From: JAJFUE01 sp041687335
GTDB lineage: Bacteria > Sumerlaeota > Sumerlaeia > MVZB01
Length of the DNA stretch: 64,000 bases
Assembly: GCA_041687335.1 (NCBI GenBank)
Contig: JAWLCE010000004.1
Span: 104,607 to 168,606 of the forward strand
Reading direction: 5' to 3'
Below the pieces are notes generated by a model. The model ran no database searches. It was not told the origin of the DNA and was given only the letters and a program-made list of their open reading frames with translations. Below, one piece after another: positions 44,806-54,124 of the stretch; within the stretch, counting starts at the first letter, position 1; every line of letters starts with the position of its first letter. Both the position numbers and the translations under genes were made by a program.

Positions 44806-45801
44806 ATGCGAATCGCACTGGATGCAATGGCCGGGGATTTCGGACCCGAACCGCTGGTCAGGGGTGCCATCGAAGCCGTCGAGCAGAGCGACCATCACGT
44901 CGTTTTAGTCGGCGAAGCTGAAATTCTGGAAAACATCCTCAACCGCGAACACGCGCTCCACCCGCGCCTCTCCATTATCCATGCCGACACTGTCGTTGCC
45001 ATGGAGGAGGCCCCCAAGGCGTCGTTGCGCAAGAAGACCAGCTCCATCTCGGTGGCGGCCGATCTGGTCAAGCGCGGTGAGGCCGACGGGCTTGTCTCGG
45101 CGGGCAACACCGGTGCCACCCTCGCCACCACCGTTCAAAAATGGCGCCCCCTCGACGGGGTTTCACGACCGACCCTCGCCACGGTCATTCCGCTGCCGTC
45201 CCACCCGATGGTTCTGCTCGACGTCGGCGCCAACATCGACTGCAAACCGCTCCACCTTTTTGACTTCGCCATCATGGGCTCGATCTACGCCCGCGAGATG
45301 TTTGGTCGGCGCAGCCCACGCGTCGGCCTGCTTACGATTGGTTCTGAGGAGGGCAAGGGCAACGACCAGACGCTGGCGGCCTATAAGCTTCTCTCGGAGA
45401 GCAAACTGAACTTCATCGGCAATGTTGAGGGTGGCGACATTTTTAATGGTAAGGTTGATGTGGTCGTCTGCGACGGATTCGTTGGCAATGTTGTGCTCAA
45501 GTTTGCCGAGGGGATGTTCAAGTTTTTTACCCAGCATCTCAAGACCCAGACCCGCAAGAACCTGATCTCGACGCTGGGGGGAATGGCCCTGTTGCCGGTC
45601 TTGCGCGACATGAAGCGCCAGCTTGACAGCTCGCAATTGGGCGGGGCGCCGCTGCTGGGGCTGAACGGCTCCTGCATCGTCAGCCACGGCGCCTCGGGCT
45701 CCAAGGCAATCAAGAATGCGATCATGCGAGCTGCGGAATGCGTCCGTCAGGACATCAACGGCAAGATCACCAAGGCGATGCTCAACGGCAGTCGCAAATA
45801 A
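44806..45801 (+). CDS. plsX: Phosphate acyltransferase PlsX
   Basis: A 331-residue enzyme that converts acyl-ACP and phosphate to acyl-phosphate for PlsY in phospholipid synthesis. MRIALDAMAGDFGPEPLVRG, the EAPKASLRKKTSSI loop, GLVSAGNTGA, LLDVGANIDCKP and CDGFVGNVVLK are family blocks. It is peripheral to the cytoplasmic membrane. It lies 22 bases after rpmF; the usual fabH/fabD partners do not follow here, where ndk is next instead. Confidence 0.97.
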   Translation: MRIALDAMAGDFGPEPLVRGAIEAVEQSDHHVVLVGEAEILENILNREHALHPRLSIIHADTVVAMEEAPKASLRKKTSSISVAADLVKRGEADGLVSAGNTGATLATTVQKWRPLDGVSRPTLATVIPLPSHPMVLLDVGANIDCKPLHLFDFAIMGSIYAREMFGRRSPRVGLLTIGSEEGKGNDQTLAAYKLLSESKLNFIGNVEGGDIFNGKVDVVVCDGFVGNVVLKFAEGMFKFFTQHLKTQTRKNLISTLGGMALLPVLRDMKRQLDSSQLGGAPLLGLNGSCIVSHGASGSKAIKNAIMRAAECVRQDINGKITKAMLNGSRK

Positions 45802-45825
45802 TTCAACCAACGAAAGCGAGTCGAG

Positions 45826-46242
45826 ATGGAGCGCACGCTGGTTTTAGTCAAGCCCGATGGCGTCGAGCGTCGTCTGGTTGGCGACATTATCTCCCGTTTT
45901 GAGCGTCGCGGCTTGCGCCTGGTCGCCATGCGCATGCTGCGCGTGACCCCCGAGCTGTCGCGCCTCCACTATGCAGAACATGTTGAAAAGGCCTTTTATC
46001 CCGAGCTGGAGGCCTTCTTTTTGTCGGCCCCGGTGGTGGCCATGGTGATTGAAGGCGAGCGTGCTATCGAAGTGGTGCGGGCGATGATCGGCGCCACGCG
46101 TTTTTATGATGCCGCTCCCGGCACCATTCGTGGCGATATGGCCTTCTCACTGGTTGAAAATCTCGTCCACGGTTCAGACTCCGCTGCCAGCGCCGCCCGC
46201 GAAATTGCCCTTTGGTTCAAAGAGGATCAACTCTGCGGGTGA
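45826..46242 (+). CDS. ndk: Nucleoside diphosphate kinase
   Basis: A 138-residue enzyme that transfers the terminal phosphate between NTPs and NDPs through a phospho-histidine. MERTLVLVKPDGVERRLVGD is the usual start, and the active His115 lies in NLVHGSDS. GTIRGDMA is the nucleotide-binding block. It is a soluble cytoplasmic multimer. Its length is normal. It follows plsX by 24 bases and was likely transcribed from the rpmF promoter. Confidence 0.97.
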   Translation: MERTLVLVKPDGVERRLVGDIISRFERRGLRLVAMRMLRVTPELSRLHYAEHVEKAFYPELEAFFLSAPVVAMVIEGERAIEVVRAMIGATRFYDAAPGTIRGDMAFSLVENLVHGSDSAASAAREIALWFKEDQLCG

Positions 46243-46264
46243 GAAGGTTGAAACTGGCCATCGG

Positions 46265-47194
46265 ATGAAGCAGAACCCAAGGCCTTGCTGCTCTGTGATT
46301 GTCTGTTCGCTCAATGGCGAGCGCGTGCTGCCGGCGTGTCTGGCAAGCGTGCTGGCGAGTCGCGGCGTCGAATTTGAGCTGATCGTTGTCGATAACGGCT
46401 CGACCGATTCCACGGCGCAACTGGTTGGGCGCGATTTTCCCGCCGCCCGACTGATCCGCACCGGCCGCAATCTTGGTTTTGGCGGCGGAAACAACGTCGG
46501 CATACAGGCCGCCCGTGGCGACATCCTGATCCTGCTCAACGACGACACTGAGGTCCCACCTGATTGGCTGGCCGCGCTCGCCAGACCCTTCGCGCGCGAC
46601 CCCTCAATCGGGGCGGCCGGATGCAAGTTGCTCTACCCCGACCGGCGCACGATCCAACACGCCGGCGGCGTGATCTTCCCCAGCGGCAATACCTGTCACA
46701 TCGGCGTCGGTGAGGAGGACCGCGGCCAGTACGATACCCCGTGCGAGCGGGATTATGTAACCGGAGCCGCGCTGGCCTTGCGCCGAAGCGCCCTGGCCGA
46801 GGTCGGTCTGCTCGACCCTGATTTCTTCCCGATTTATTTCGAGGAAGTCGACATGCAGTTGCGGCTGCGCCGGGCCGGCTGGAAAATCTGGTATGAGCCG
46901 ACAGCCTGCCTGATCCATCATGAATCGCAAACCCAGGGTGCCGGCAGCCCGCGTTTTGTCTATCATTATACGCTCAACCGGATGCGCTTCCTGGCTCTGG
47001 CGGGGCTGCCGGCTGGACGATGTGCTGCCGCCCGCGCCGAGATGGTCTGGCTGGCTGGGATCATCCGTGCGCGCCGGTTTATCCCCGTCCTGCGCGCTTA
47101 TCGCGATGCGGCCCGCAACTGGCGTCGATGGCGGGGGGAGCGCATCGCCCGCTCCAGCGTGCCGCCCTTGGAATCGCCGTCCGCACCGCAATGA
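46265..47194 (+). CDS. Glycosyltransferase family 2
   Basis: A 309-residue GT-A enzyme of the rhamnosyltransferase-like GT2 type. It has VIVCSLNGERVLPACLASVL, LIVVDNGSTDSTAQLV, RNLGFGGGNNVGIQAARGD and the metal-binding LLNDDTEVPPDW. The acceptor-side block FFPIYFEEVDMQLRLRRAGW holds the E-D-x-D-type catalytic region. The C-terminus is basic. It probably adds a sugar to a surface glycan. The ATG at 46265 has no strong ribosome site; it lies 22 bases after ndk. Confidence 0.92.
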   Translation: MKQNPRPCCSVIVCSLNGERVLPACLASVLASRGVEFELIVVDNGSTDSTAQLVGRDFPAARLIRTGRNLGFGGGNNVGIQAARGDILILLNDDTEVPPDWLAALARPFARDPSIGAAGCKLLYPDRRTIQHAGGVIFPSGNTCHIGVGEEDRGQYDTPCERDYVTGAALALRRSALAEVGLLDPDFFPIYFEEVDMQLRLRRAGWKIWYEPTACLIHHESQTQGAGSPRFVYHYTLNRMRFLALAGLPAGRCAAARAEMVWLAGIIRARRFIPVLRAYRDAARNWRRWRGERIARSSVPPLESPSAPQ

Positions 47195-47270
47195 TTGACA
47201 TTAAGATATCAGGATGTTTATTTTATGCATGGAGATGGTCAAATTTCCCGGTGATCAGGCGGTTTCCATA

Positions 47271-48122
47271 ATGCATATCGATTTTTCGTTTCGCACCCAC
47301 ACGGGTCTCGTCCGCCCGATCAACGAGGATTCGTTGCTCGTACTGCCCGAGTTGGGAGTCTTCCTGGTTGCCGATGGAATGGGCGGCGAAGCGGCAGGCG
47401 AAGAAGCCTCGGCCCAGGTCGTGGCCAGCGTCTCCAACTGGATGCTGGACAACCTGACCCAGCCGCCGCGCGACCCCGACCAACTTGAGCAGGTGATGCT
47501 CGAAGCCCTGCGCGAGGCGAACCTGGATGTCTTCCGAATGTCACAGCTTGACCCCGACAAGCAGGGGATGGGTTCGACCGCTTCTCTGCTGTGCCTGCAC
47601 CGCGATGGCTGGTTCGTCGGCCAGATCGGCGACAGCCGGGTCTATCTGGTCCGCCATGGTCTGCTCAAGCAGCTCACCAGTGACCAGACGGTCGCCTGGG
47701 AGCTGTTGCGTCAGGGCCTGATCGATCGCCATCAGCTCAATGAGCATCCCTCACGCCACTTGTTAACCCAGTGCATCGGCAACGGAGAACCGCTACACGT
47801 CGAACTGTCAGAGGGGTTGCTGCAGGTTGGGGACCTGTTTCTGCTCTGCTCGGACGGCCTGACCGGCTACATCGAGGAGCCTGACCTTTTTGAGATGCTG
47901 ACGAGACCCGCGCCTGATCTGAATGCGCTGGCCGACCAGCTGGTCGCGGCCGCATTGGCCGGGGGCGGGGGCGACAATATCAGCCTGATCCTTTTGCGGC
48001 CGCGACCCGACCCCGGCGGTTGCTGGTATTCGTTGCATCGTGGCCATCAGGATCTGGATGTCACCCAAAAAGGCGGCCCCACCCATTATGGTCAACAAAC
48101 CGATCGGGCCGGCGCTACATGA
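47271..48122 (+). CDS. PP2C-type serine/threonine phosphatase
   Basis: A 283-residue soluble phosphatase of the PPM/Stp1 group. The metal-binding motifs are GLVRPINEDS (residues 12-21), VADGMGG (33-39), the GSTAS block, IGDSRVYL, LLCSDGLTG and GGGGDNISLI. It would remove phosphates placed by Hanks-type kinases such as the large kinase at 30.8-35.7 kb, though they are not linked genes. The ATG at 47271 (MHIDFSF) begins at the family start; ATG 47214 would add 19 residues. It overlaps the next gene by ATGA. Confidence 0.93.
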   Translation: MHIDFSFRTHTGLVRPINEDSLLVLPELGVFLVADGMGGEAAGEEASAQVVASVSNWMLDNLTQPPRDPDQLEQVMLEALREANLDVFRMSQLDPDKQGMGSTASLLCLHRDGWFVGQIGDSRVYLVRHGLLKQLTSDQTVAWELLRQGLIDRHQLNEHPSRHLLTQCIGNGEPLHVELSEGLLQVGDLFLLCSDGLTGYIEEPDLFEMLTRPAPDLNALADQLVAAALAGGGGDNISLILLRPRPDPGGCWYSLHRGHQDLDVTQKGGPTHYGQQTDRAGAT

Positions 48123-49714
48123 TCCGCGTGGCGGCCGTCGCCGTGGTGTTTTGGGTTGCGCTGGTTGGGCCCGCCGCGCCCCTGAGCCCCGATGAACTGA
48201 TTGTTGTTGCGGCCGCGCGCGATCCAGATTCACTCGAACTGGCCCGCTATTACATGCAGGCTCGCAGCATCCCGGAGGGCCACCTCTTCTCCACCGGCAT
48301 GCCCGAAGGCGAGCAGATCAGCCGTGTTGATTATGATCGCATGATCGCCGGTCCACTGCGCGCCTGGCTTGAAAAGGAGAACCTCGATCAGGTCCGGGCC
48401 GTCGTGCTGATCCGTGGCGTGCCGCTGCGCGTTCAGCCGCCCAAGCAGACCCGCGAGCAGCGCCGCCTCGTGTTCGCCATTGAATCCTTGCGGCGCGAGC
48501 AGCTTGATCGCGCGCATGAGATGCTTGCGGCCATGGGCCACCCGGTGCCGCCGCCAGACGGCGAGCCGGAGGATTTCAATGCCCAGCTGGCGCAGCTGCA
48601 GGGCCGTCTGCTGGCAGTCTTTGGCCAACAGGCTCAGGAGCTTGGCGAGGAGCCCGAGGCCCGCCGCCAGTGGCTCGAAAATTGGGCGGCCGCCTTTGGT
48701 TTCGCCCCCCCCGAGCGCGCTGGGCTGGCCGGCGCCCCGACCCCCGATGTCGATGATGCAGGCCGCGCTGCAGCCTCCCGCCGCATCTCCCAGCTCATCG
48801 TTCGCCCGCTTGACATGCAGGCCTACAATGAACTCGTCGATCTGATCGAGCGCTCGCGCGGGACAATCGGGCTGTTGCAGTCCACCGGCATGCTGCTCGA
48901 GCTGTTGCGCCCCGGCGCCTCCAGCACCGCCTCGGTGGATAGTGAACTCTGTACGCTTTTCTGGCCCGAATATCCGACACATGGTCGGGTGATGAATCCG
49001 TTGGCGCTGGACCCGGTGCCGGAAAATGCCCCGCGCACGTTGATGGTTTGCCGTCTCGATGGCCCCGATGCGGCCACTGTCCGCCGCATGATTGATGACG
49101 GTATTTCCGCCGAACGTGAGGGTCTGCGCGGCCGGGTCTACATCGATGCCCGCTCCGATGGCCGCGGCCAGACCCCCACCGCGCGTTTTGATGCCGACCT
49201 GGTCAATCTGGCAAATATGGTCGAGCAGCATACCGACCTCGAGGTGGTGCTCGAGACAACGGGAGCCTTGTTTCAGCCGGGCCAATGTCCCGAGGCCGCG
49301 CTTTACTGCGGATGGTATAGTCTTGCGAAATATATTCCCGCCTTTGAGTTCGTGCCCGGTGCGGTGGCGGTGCATGTCGCCAGCAGTGAAGCCGTCTGGC
49401 TGCGTCGCGAGCAGAGCACGTTATGGTGTCCCGCCCTGCTGCGCGAGGGCGCGGCCGCGACGCTGGGCCCGGTTGCCGAACCCTATCTGCAGGCTTTTCC
49501 TCCGCCGTCCGCCTTCTTCAGCCGCCTGCTCACCGGCCGCCAGACCCTGATTGAATGTTTTTTCTCCACGCTGCCCTCGCTGTCATGGATGATGACGCTG
49601 ATCGGCGATCCGCTTTACAATCCCTTTGCCGCGCGCCCGGCGCTCGATCCGGCACATGTGCCTGCCGGCGCCCGCATGCTGCGCTATGCTCCGCCCGGCG
49701 TTCAAGAACCATGA
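48119..49714 (+). CDS. TIGR03790-family exported protein
   Basis: A 531-residue protein with an N-terminal signal peptide (VAAVAVVFWVALVGPAAP). Near the mature start, LIVVAAARDPDSLELARYYM and ISRVDYDRMI, then VVLIRGVPLRV, match the TIGR03790 conserved family, whose function is unknown. FARPALDPA-like C-terminal sequence with SWMMTLIGDPLYNPF is also typical. An internal variable region spans about 120-240. Its start overlaps the PP2C stop, so synthesis is coupled. A role in the envelope or outside the cell is inferred from the signal peptide. Confidence 0.75.
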   Translation: MIRVAAVAVVFWVALVGPAAPLSPDELIVVAAARDPDSLELARYYMQARSIPEGHLFSTGMPEGEQISRVDYDRMIAGPLRAWLEKENLDQVRAVVLIRGVPLRVQPPKQTREQRRLVFAIESLRREQLDRAHEMLAAMGHPVPPPDGEPEDFNAQLAQLQGRLLAVFGQQAQELGEEPEARRQWLENWAAAFGFAPPERAGLAGAPTPDVDDAGRAAASRRISQLIVRPLDMQAYNELVDLIERSRGTIGLLQSTGMLLELLRPGASSTASVDSELCTLFWPEYPTHGRVMNPLALDPVPENAPRTLMVCRLDGPDAATVRRMIDDGISAEREGLRGRVYIDARSDGRGQTPTARFDADLVNLANMVEQHTDLEVVLETTGALFQPGQCPEAALYCGWYSLAKYIPAFEFVPGAVAVHVASSEAVWLRREQSTLWCPALLREGAAATLGPVAEPYLQAFPPPSAFFSRLLTGRQTLIECFFSTLPSLSWMMTLIGDPLYNPFAARPALDPAHVPAGARMLRYAPPGVQEP

Positions 49715-49728
49715 AGGAGTCGCCCCGC

Positions 49729-50160
49729 ATGAAGTCAGAGTCGGCCACCGCCCCGGCGCGCGTGCACTCGACCACCTGTCGCGTGACCTATCGGATGAGC
49801 GATCAGATGGGCGTGGTCTACTATGGCCATTACATGGAGTTTTTCGAGATCGGCCGCACGGAACTGCTGCGGCAGGCCGGATTCAGTTATCACCTGATGG
49901 AGCGTGAGGGTTACCTGTTGCCGGTGACGCATGCCTCGGCCGATTATCTGGCCTCCGCCCGCTATGACGACCTGCTCGAGATCCGCACCCATATCGAGCG
50001 GCTGGACCGCCTGCGGATCCATTTTTACTATGAGATCAGCCGCCAGGGCGAAAGCCTCCTGCTCTGCCGTGGGGTGACGCGCCATATCGTGGCCGGCCCC
50101 GACGGCCGCCCCCGCCGCCTCAGTCCCGACTGGCTTGAACGCCTTGCCGCACTGCGTTAG
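49729..50160 (+). CDS. Acyl-CoA thioesterase, YbgC/4HBT family
   Basis: A 143-residue hot-dog fold enzyme. MSDQMGVVYYGHYMEFFEIG is the YbgC-like active-site block, although the usual catalytic Asp before the Met-Gly is here in SDQMG. SADYLASARYDDLLEIRTHI matches the second strand. It would hydrolyse short- or medium-chain acyl-CoA. AAGGAG nine bases upstream selects ATG 49729 over ATG 49711. It is the last gene before a repeat-rich gap. Confidence 0.88.
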   Translation: MKSESATAPARVHSTTCRVTYRMSDQMGVVYYGHYMEFFEIGRTELLRQAGFSYHLMEREGYLLPVTHASADYLASARYDDLLEIRTHIERLDRLRIHFYYEISRQGESLLLCRGVTRHIVAGPDGRPRRLSPDWLERLAALR

Positions 50161-50180
50161 CCCCCAAGCGACCGGAATGG

Positions 50181-50205
50181 GTAGGTCGGCTCTTCGAGCC
50201 GACAC
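50181..50205. repeat. Dispersed palindromic repeat (family B, copy 2)
   Basis: Same 25-base sequence as at 44342-44366 (GTAGGTCGGCTCTTCGAGCC plus GACAC), placed 20 bases after the thioesterase stop. It is followed by GATGTCGGGTCGA, a partial second arm. Confidence 0.8.
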
Positions 50206-50263
50206 TGAACGCGATGTCGGGTCGAAGTTATGTGTTTAGCGTGGCGGTCTGACACCGCATTCC

Positions 50264-50362
50264 ACCCTGTAAGGGTGGGCACAGTTCAAAAAGCCCAGGG
50301 TGAGCGAAGCGTAACCCTGGGTCTGCCGGCCAAATTCTCAGAGCCCTGATAGGGCGACACAG
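50264..50362. repeat. Composite three-hairpin repeat (family A, copy 2)
   Basis: Hairpin 1 ACCCTGTAAGGGT (50264-50276), hairpin 2 CCCAGGGT with ACCCTGGG (50294-50301, 50314-50321) around GAGCGAAGCGTA, hairpin 3 GAGCCCTGATAGGGCGACAC (50341-50360). Order and loop bases match the copy at 29917-30008. The remaining gap to 50565 holds no gene that I can support. Confidence 0.78.
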
Positions 50363-50565
50363 TCAACCCATCTGGCTGCCATTGTGCCGCTATTTCAAGG
50401 GCTTGGATGGAAATGAACCACTGACCGAGGGTAACGCTTCGCTCCGACCTGTTCTTGTGTGCATCCCTCAACATTATTTTCCCCATCGTGATTGAGCCCG
50501 CCACGCTTTCAGAGTAAATTGCATTTCAGCCCGCTGCGGCTTTTAATCTCCTGCTTGAGTCGGCG

Positions 50566-51720
50566 ATGGTTTTCCTCTTCCACACGCCACACGCCTGGCG
50601 CGGAATTCGGCAGCGGCCGCATCACTTGGCCCTTCGTTTTGCGGCGCGTGGTCATCAGGTGCGATGGATCGAGTCGCGCTATCTGCGCTGGCTGGTCGAT
50701 CAGCCCCGCCATTTTCTGCGGGCGCGCGCCGAAAGCCCCTCGCCCGGATTTCATGTTCGCCCCATCACGCTCATCAATGGCGAGCGATTGAGCGCGGTGC
50801 GCCATTTCAATCAGGCACGCCTGGCACGGGCGCTCCAAGGCTACGCCGCCAGCGATCCACCACCGCGCGTGCTCTGGCTCTATAATCCGCACGAGAGCCA
50901 CCTGGCCGACACGGTGCCCCACGACCTGCTGGTCTATGACATCATGGATGAGTATCAAGGCTTCCCCTGGTCGCCACGCTCCATTGCCGCCGAGGAAGCG
51001 GCACTGCTGGATCGTGCCGATCTTGTCTTTGCCGGCACCGGCGCCCTCTATGATGCCAAGCGCCCCCTGGCGCGCGGGCCGGTCCAGTGCATCCTGAGCG
51101 GGGTCGAGACCGAGCGCTTTGCGCGGCCGGCCGGTCCACCCGATCCGGCTTTACAGACGCTGCGCGCCCATTACTCGCGGTTGGCGGGTTATGCCGGCAT
51201 GATCGACCTGCGCGTGGACCAGCATCTGCTCGAGGCCGCCGCGCAGGCTCTGCCGCACTGGGGTTTCGTCCTGCTCGGGCCGATTGTCGGTGATGTCCGG
51301 CGGCTGAGGCGGTTGCCCAACGTGCACCTGGCCGGGCCACGCCCTTACGAAGAGCTTGCGGCCTGCTATCAGTCCTGGGATGCCGCGCTGCTGCCGTTCG
51401 TCGAGAACGATCTCACCCGCCACATCAACCCCACGAAGATGCTGGAATATGGCGCGGCGGGCGTGCCGATCGTGGCGCGCGCCCTGCCCGACGTCGAGCG
51501 TTTCTATGCCGACGGCGCCTGGCTCTACCGCACCACCGCTGATTTCATCGCCGCGCTCGGCGCCATCGAAGCCAATGCCCCCGGACGCGATCTGCGAGTA
51601 ACGGCGGCGCGCGGCTGGGCCGCCTCGCGAAATTGGGACGCCATCGCCGGGCAGATGCTCGCGGCGGTCGAACAGGCCCTTGGGCAAAATTCTGGTCGGA
51701 TCCCAACATCGAAAGGCTGA
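50566..51720 (+). CDS. Glycosyltransferase, TuaH-like
   Basis: A 384-residue GT-B protein. FHTPHAWRGIRQRPHHLALR at the N-terminus, VYDIMDEYQGFPWSPRSI in the middle, and LLPFVENDLTRHINPTKMLE and YGAAGVPIVA near the C-terminus are typical of TuaH-like glycosyltransferases that act in surface polymer synthesis. The E in KMLEYGA is the likely nucleotide-sugar contact. The ATG at 50566 lacks a clear ribosome site. Only two bases separate it from the next gene. Confidence 0.85.
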   Translation: MVFLFHTPHAWRGIRQRPHHLALRFAARGHQVRWIESRYLRWLVDQPRHFLRARAESPSPGFHVRPITLINGERLSAVRHFNQARLARALQGYAASDPPPRVLWLYNPHESHLADTVPHDLLVYDIMDEYQGFPWSPRSIAAEEAALLDRADLVFAGTGALYDAKRPLARGPVQCILSGVETERFARPAGPPDPALQTLRAHYSRLAGYAGMIDLRVDQHLLEAAAQALPHWGFVLLGPIVGDVRRLRRLPNVHLAGPRPYEELAACYQSWDAALLPFVENDLTRHINPTKMLEYGAAGVPIVARALPDVERFYADGAWLYRTTADFIAALGAIEANAPGRDLRVTAARGWAASRNWDAIAGQMLAAVEQALGQNSGRIPTSKG

Positions 51721-51722
51721 TC

Positions 51723-53144
51723 ATGAAGACGAAGATCGAGATGACCTTTCACGGCGCGGCGCGCCAGACCACCGGCTCGCGCCATCTGCTGGCCATCGAT
51801 GGCCGGCGCTTCCTGCTCGACTGCGGTCTTTTCCAAGGCCGTCGCCGCGACACATGGGAGCGCAATCGCACCTTTCAGTTTGATCCATCCCGCATTGATG
51901 GCGTCGTCCTCTCCCATGCGCATATCGACCACAGCGGCAACCTGCCGAACCTGGTGGCCCAGGGCTTCGAGGGGCCGATCCACTGCACCCCCGCAACCAT
52001 GGACCTCTGCCGCCTGATGCTGCGCGATAGCGCCTTCATCCAGGAGAAGGATGCCGAGTGGGTCAGCAAGCTGCACCGCAAGCGCAAGTCCGAGGGCAAC
52101 GGCAAGGCCGAGCCGCTCTACACCATCGAGGACGCCGAGCGCTGCATGACCCTCTTCCAGAGTGTTTCCTACCATCGCCAGTTTGCGATGGACCAGGACA
52201 TCCACCTGTTTTTCTATGACGCCGGCCATATCCTTGGCTCGGCTGCGGCCGTGCTCGAAATCCGCAGCGGCGAGAAAATGCGCCGCCTGGCCTTCAGCGG
52301 CGACATCGGCCGCACGGGCCTGCCGCTCCTGCGTGACCCCGAGATCCCCCACAACGTGGACTGGCTGGTGATGGAAGCCACCTATGGCGCCCGCCATCAC
52401 AAGCTGATCGACCATGCCAAGGAGGAACTGCGTTCCACCGTCGAGCGTGTGGCCGCGCGCGGCGGCAAGATCATCGTCCCCAGCTTCTCCGTTGAGCGCA
52501 CCCAGGAGATCGTTTACTTCCTCAACCAACTCACGGCGGAGGGCCGACTCCCGCCGATTCCGGTCTATGTCGACAGCCCGCTAGCCACCAACGTCACCGA
52601 GATCTTCCGCCTGCACGAGGAATGTTTTGACGCCGAGACACGCCGCTGGATTCTCGAGTCGGGTGACCCGTTTGGCTTCCAGCGCCTGACCTATGTCCGA
52701 TCCGTCGATGAAAGCAAGGCGCTCAATGACATGCGCTTTCCCTGCATGATCATCTCAGCCTCGGGCATGTGCGAGGCCGGCCGTATTCGCCATCACCTGC
52801 GCAACTCCATCGGCGACCCCCGCAATTGCATCATGTTTGTCGGCTATCAGGCCGAGGGCACGCTCGGGCGCGCCATCGTCGAGCGCCGCCCGGAGGTCAA
52901 CATTTTCGGTGAACCCCACCGCGTCCGTGCTGAGATCGTCACGCTCAATGCCTTCAGTGCCCATGCTGACCAGGATGACCTGGTGGAATATGCGCGTATT
53001 GTCAAACTCAACGGTCGCCTGCGCAAGGTCATCCTGGTTCACGGCGAGGAATTGGCGGTGGAGGCGCTCGCCACCCGTCTGCGCGAGGAACTCGGCCTTG
53101 CTGTCCATGCTCCAGTCCTCAATGAGACGATCGCTCTGGAATGA
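51723..53144 (+). CDS. MBL-fold beta-CASP RNA metallo-hydrolase
   Basis: A 473-residue protein of the YsH1/CPSF73-like bacterial group. Metallo-beta-lactamase ligands are H65, H67, D69 and H70 (LSHAHIDHSG), DAGHILGSA, FSGDIGR and the C-terminal NAFSAHADQDDL. The inserted beta-CASP region includes VPSFSVERTQEIVYFLNQL and IISASGMCEAGRIRHHL. Such enzymes are exo/endoribonucleases. The ATG at 51723 has AAAGG seven bases upstream. It lies in an operon with a glycosyltransferase and a stress protein. Confidence 0.93.
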   Translation: MKTKIEMTFHGAARQTTGSRHLLAIDGRRFLLDCGLFQGRRRDTWERNRTFQFDPSRIDGVVLSHAHIDHSGNLPNLVAQGFEGPIHCTPATMDLCRLMLRDSAFIQEKDAEWVSKLHRKRKSEGNGKAEPLYTIEDAERCMTLFQSVSYHRQFAMDQDIHLFFYDAGHILGSAAAVLEIRSGEKMRRLAFSGDIGRTGLPLLRDPEIPHNVDWLVMEATYGARHHKLIDHAKEELRSTVERVAARGGKIIVPSFSVERTQEIVYFLNQLTAEGRLPPIPVYVDSPLATNVTEIFRLHEECFDAETRRWILESGDPFGFQRLTYVRSVDESKALNDMRFPCMIISASGMCEAGRIRHHLRNSIGDPRNCIMFVGYQAEGTLGRAIVERRPEVNIFGEPHRVRAEIVTLNAFSAHADQDDLVEYARIVKLNGRLRKVILVHGEELAVEALATRLREELGLAVHAPVLNETIALE

Positions 53145-53215
53145 CCGTCCGCGGGTGACAAGCCAACCCTGATTTGCTAGTCTCCTCATTGAGAAATGTG
53201 ATGGGGAGGCATCGT

Positions 53216-54124
53216 ATGGTCGGGGAGGATGTGCTGGCTCGCAGCCCGCTCGATCCGCCACTCAGGCTGCTTGCCTGCCTGGCCGGTTCGCCACAGGCGC
53301 GGACGATCGCGGCGGAGTCTGCCGCAATTGCTCGGTTGCTGGGCGCGCAGCTGATTTTCATCCATGTCCGCCAGGATCGGGTCGATCCTGCCGTCTTTGC
53401 TGAATCCCTGCGTGCGGCCGGCCTTGAACCGCGAGACCACCCGATCCTCGTTCGCACGGGCCGCCCCGCCGAGGTCATCTGCGAACTCGCCCGCCAAGAG
53501 AGCATCGATCTCATCATTGCCGGCGCCATGGAGCGTGAGGGCCTGCTGGAAAGCCTGGCGACCGGCTCGATTGCCCGCCGCATCGCACGTCGCGCCCCCT
53601 GCTCGGTATTGCTGCTGGCGCAGGGCCAGTCCCCTGCCCGCGAGGGGTTCCGCGAGATTGTAGTCGCCACCAGGCTCGACGAATACTGCCGCGTCATGCT
53701 TGCGGCCGTTGCCCAATCCGCCCGGCTCGCCCGCACCCGCGTCATGCATGTCGTCCAGGAACTCGACGCCTATGAGACGCGCGTGCTGCGCCATGGCGCC
53801 GAGCCGCCGCAGGAAAGCCGCGAGCGCCGCCTGCGCTGGATGTTCGAGCACCAGGAGCAATTAATCCAATTCCTCGATGCGATCGACTTCAGCGGCATGA
53901 AGCTGCGCGTCGCCTGCCTCGAGGCTGGCGAGGGCATCGCAGCAATGGATTATGCCGAGCGCTGCAATGCCGACTTGCTCGTCTACCCGGCGCCGCCGCG
54001 CCGCCTGACCTTCTGGGACGAGTTCTTCAACCATCCCGGCAGCGTCGTCCTGCATCGGATCAAGTGTGCCCTGCTCTTTTACCGCCCCGCGCCCCAGCGT
54101 CTCCGTGAACGGGAAGTCTCATGA
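53216..54124 (+). CDS. Tandem universal stress protein (UspA)
   Basis: A 302-residue protein with two Usp folds (about 12-140 and 150-290). The first domain has DLIIAGAMEREG and ATGSIARRIARRAPCSVLLL, the usual nucleotide-site and final strand; the second is more degenerate. GGGGAGG six bases upstream sets ATG 53216. Its stop overlaps the antiporter start (ATGA), so the two products are made together and the Usp likely regulates that transporter. Confidence 0.85.
   Translation: MVGEDVLARSPLDPPLRLLACLAGSPQARTIAAESAAIARLLGAQLIFIHVRQDRVDPAVFAESLRAAGLEPRDHPILVRTGRPAEVICELARQESIDLIIAGAMEREGLLESLATGSIARRIARRAPCSVLLLAQGQSPAREGFREIVVATRLDEYCRVMLAAVAQSARLARTRVMHVVQELDAYETRVLRHGAEPPQESRERRLRWMFEHQEQLIQFLDAIDFSGMKLRVACLEAGEGIAAMDYAERCNADLLVYPAPPRRLTFWDEFFNHPGSVVLHRIKCALLFYRPAPQRLREREVS

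Noticed and set aside
50286..50504. A 72-codon minus-strand open frame near the family A repeat
   Set aside because: Most of it is made of hairpin-repeat sequence; no start signal or domain.
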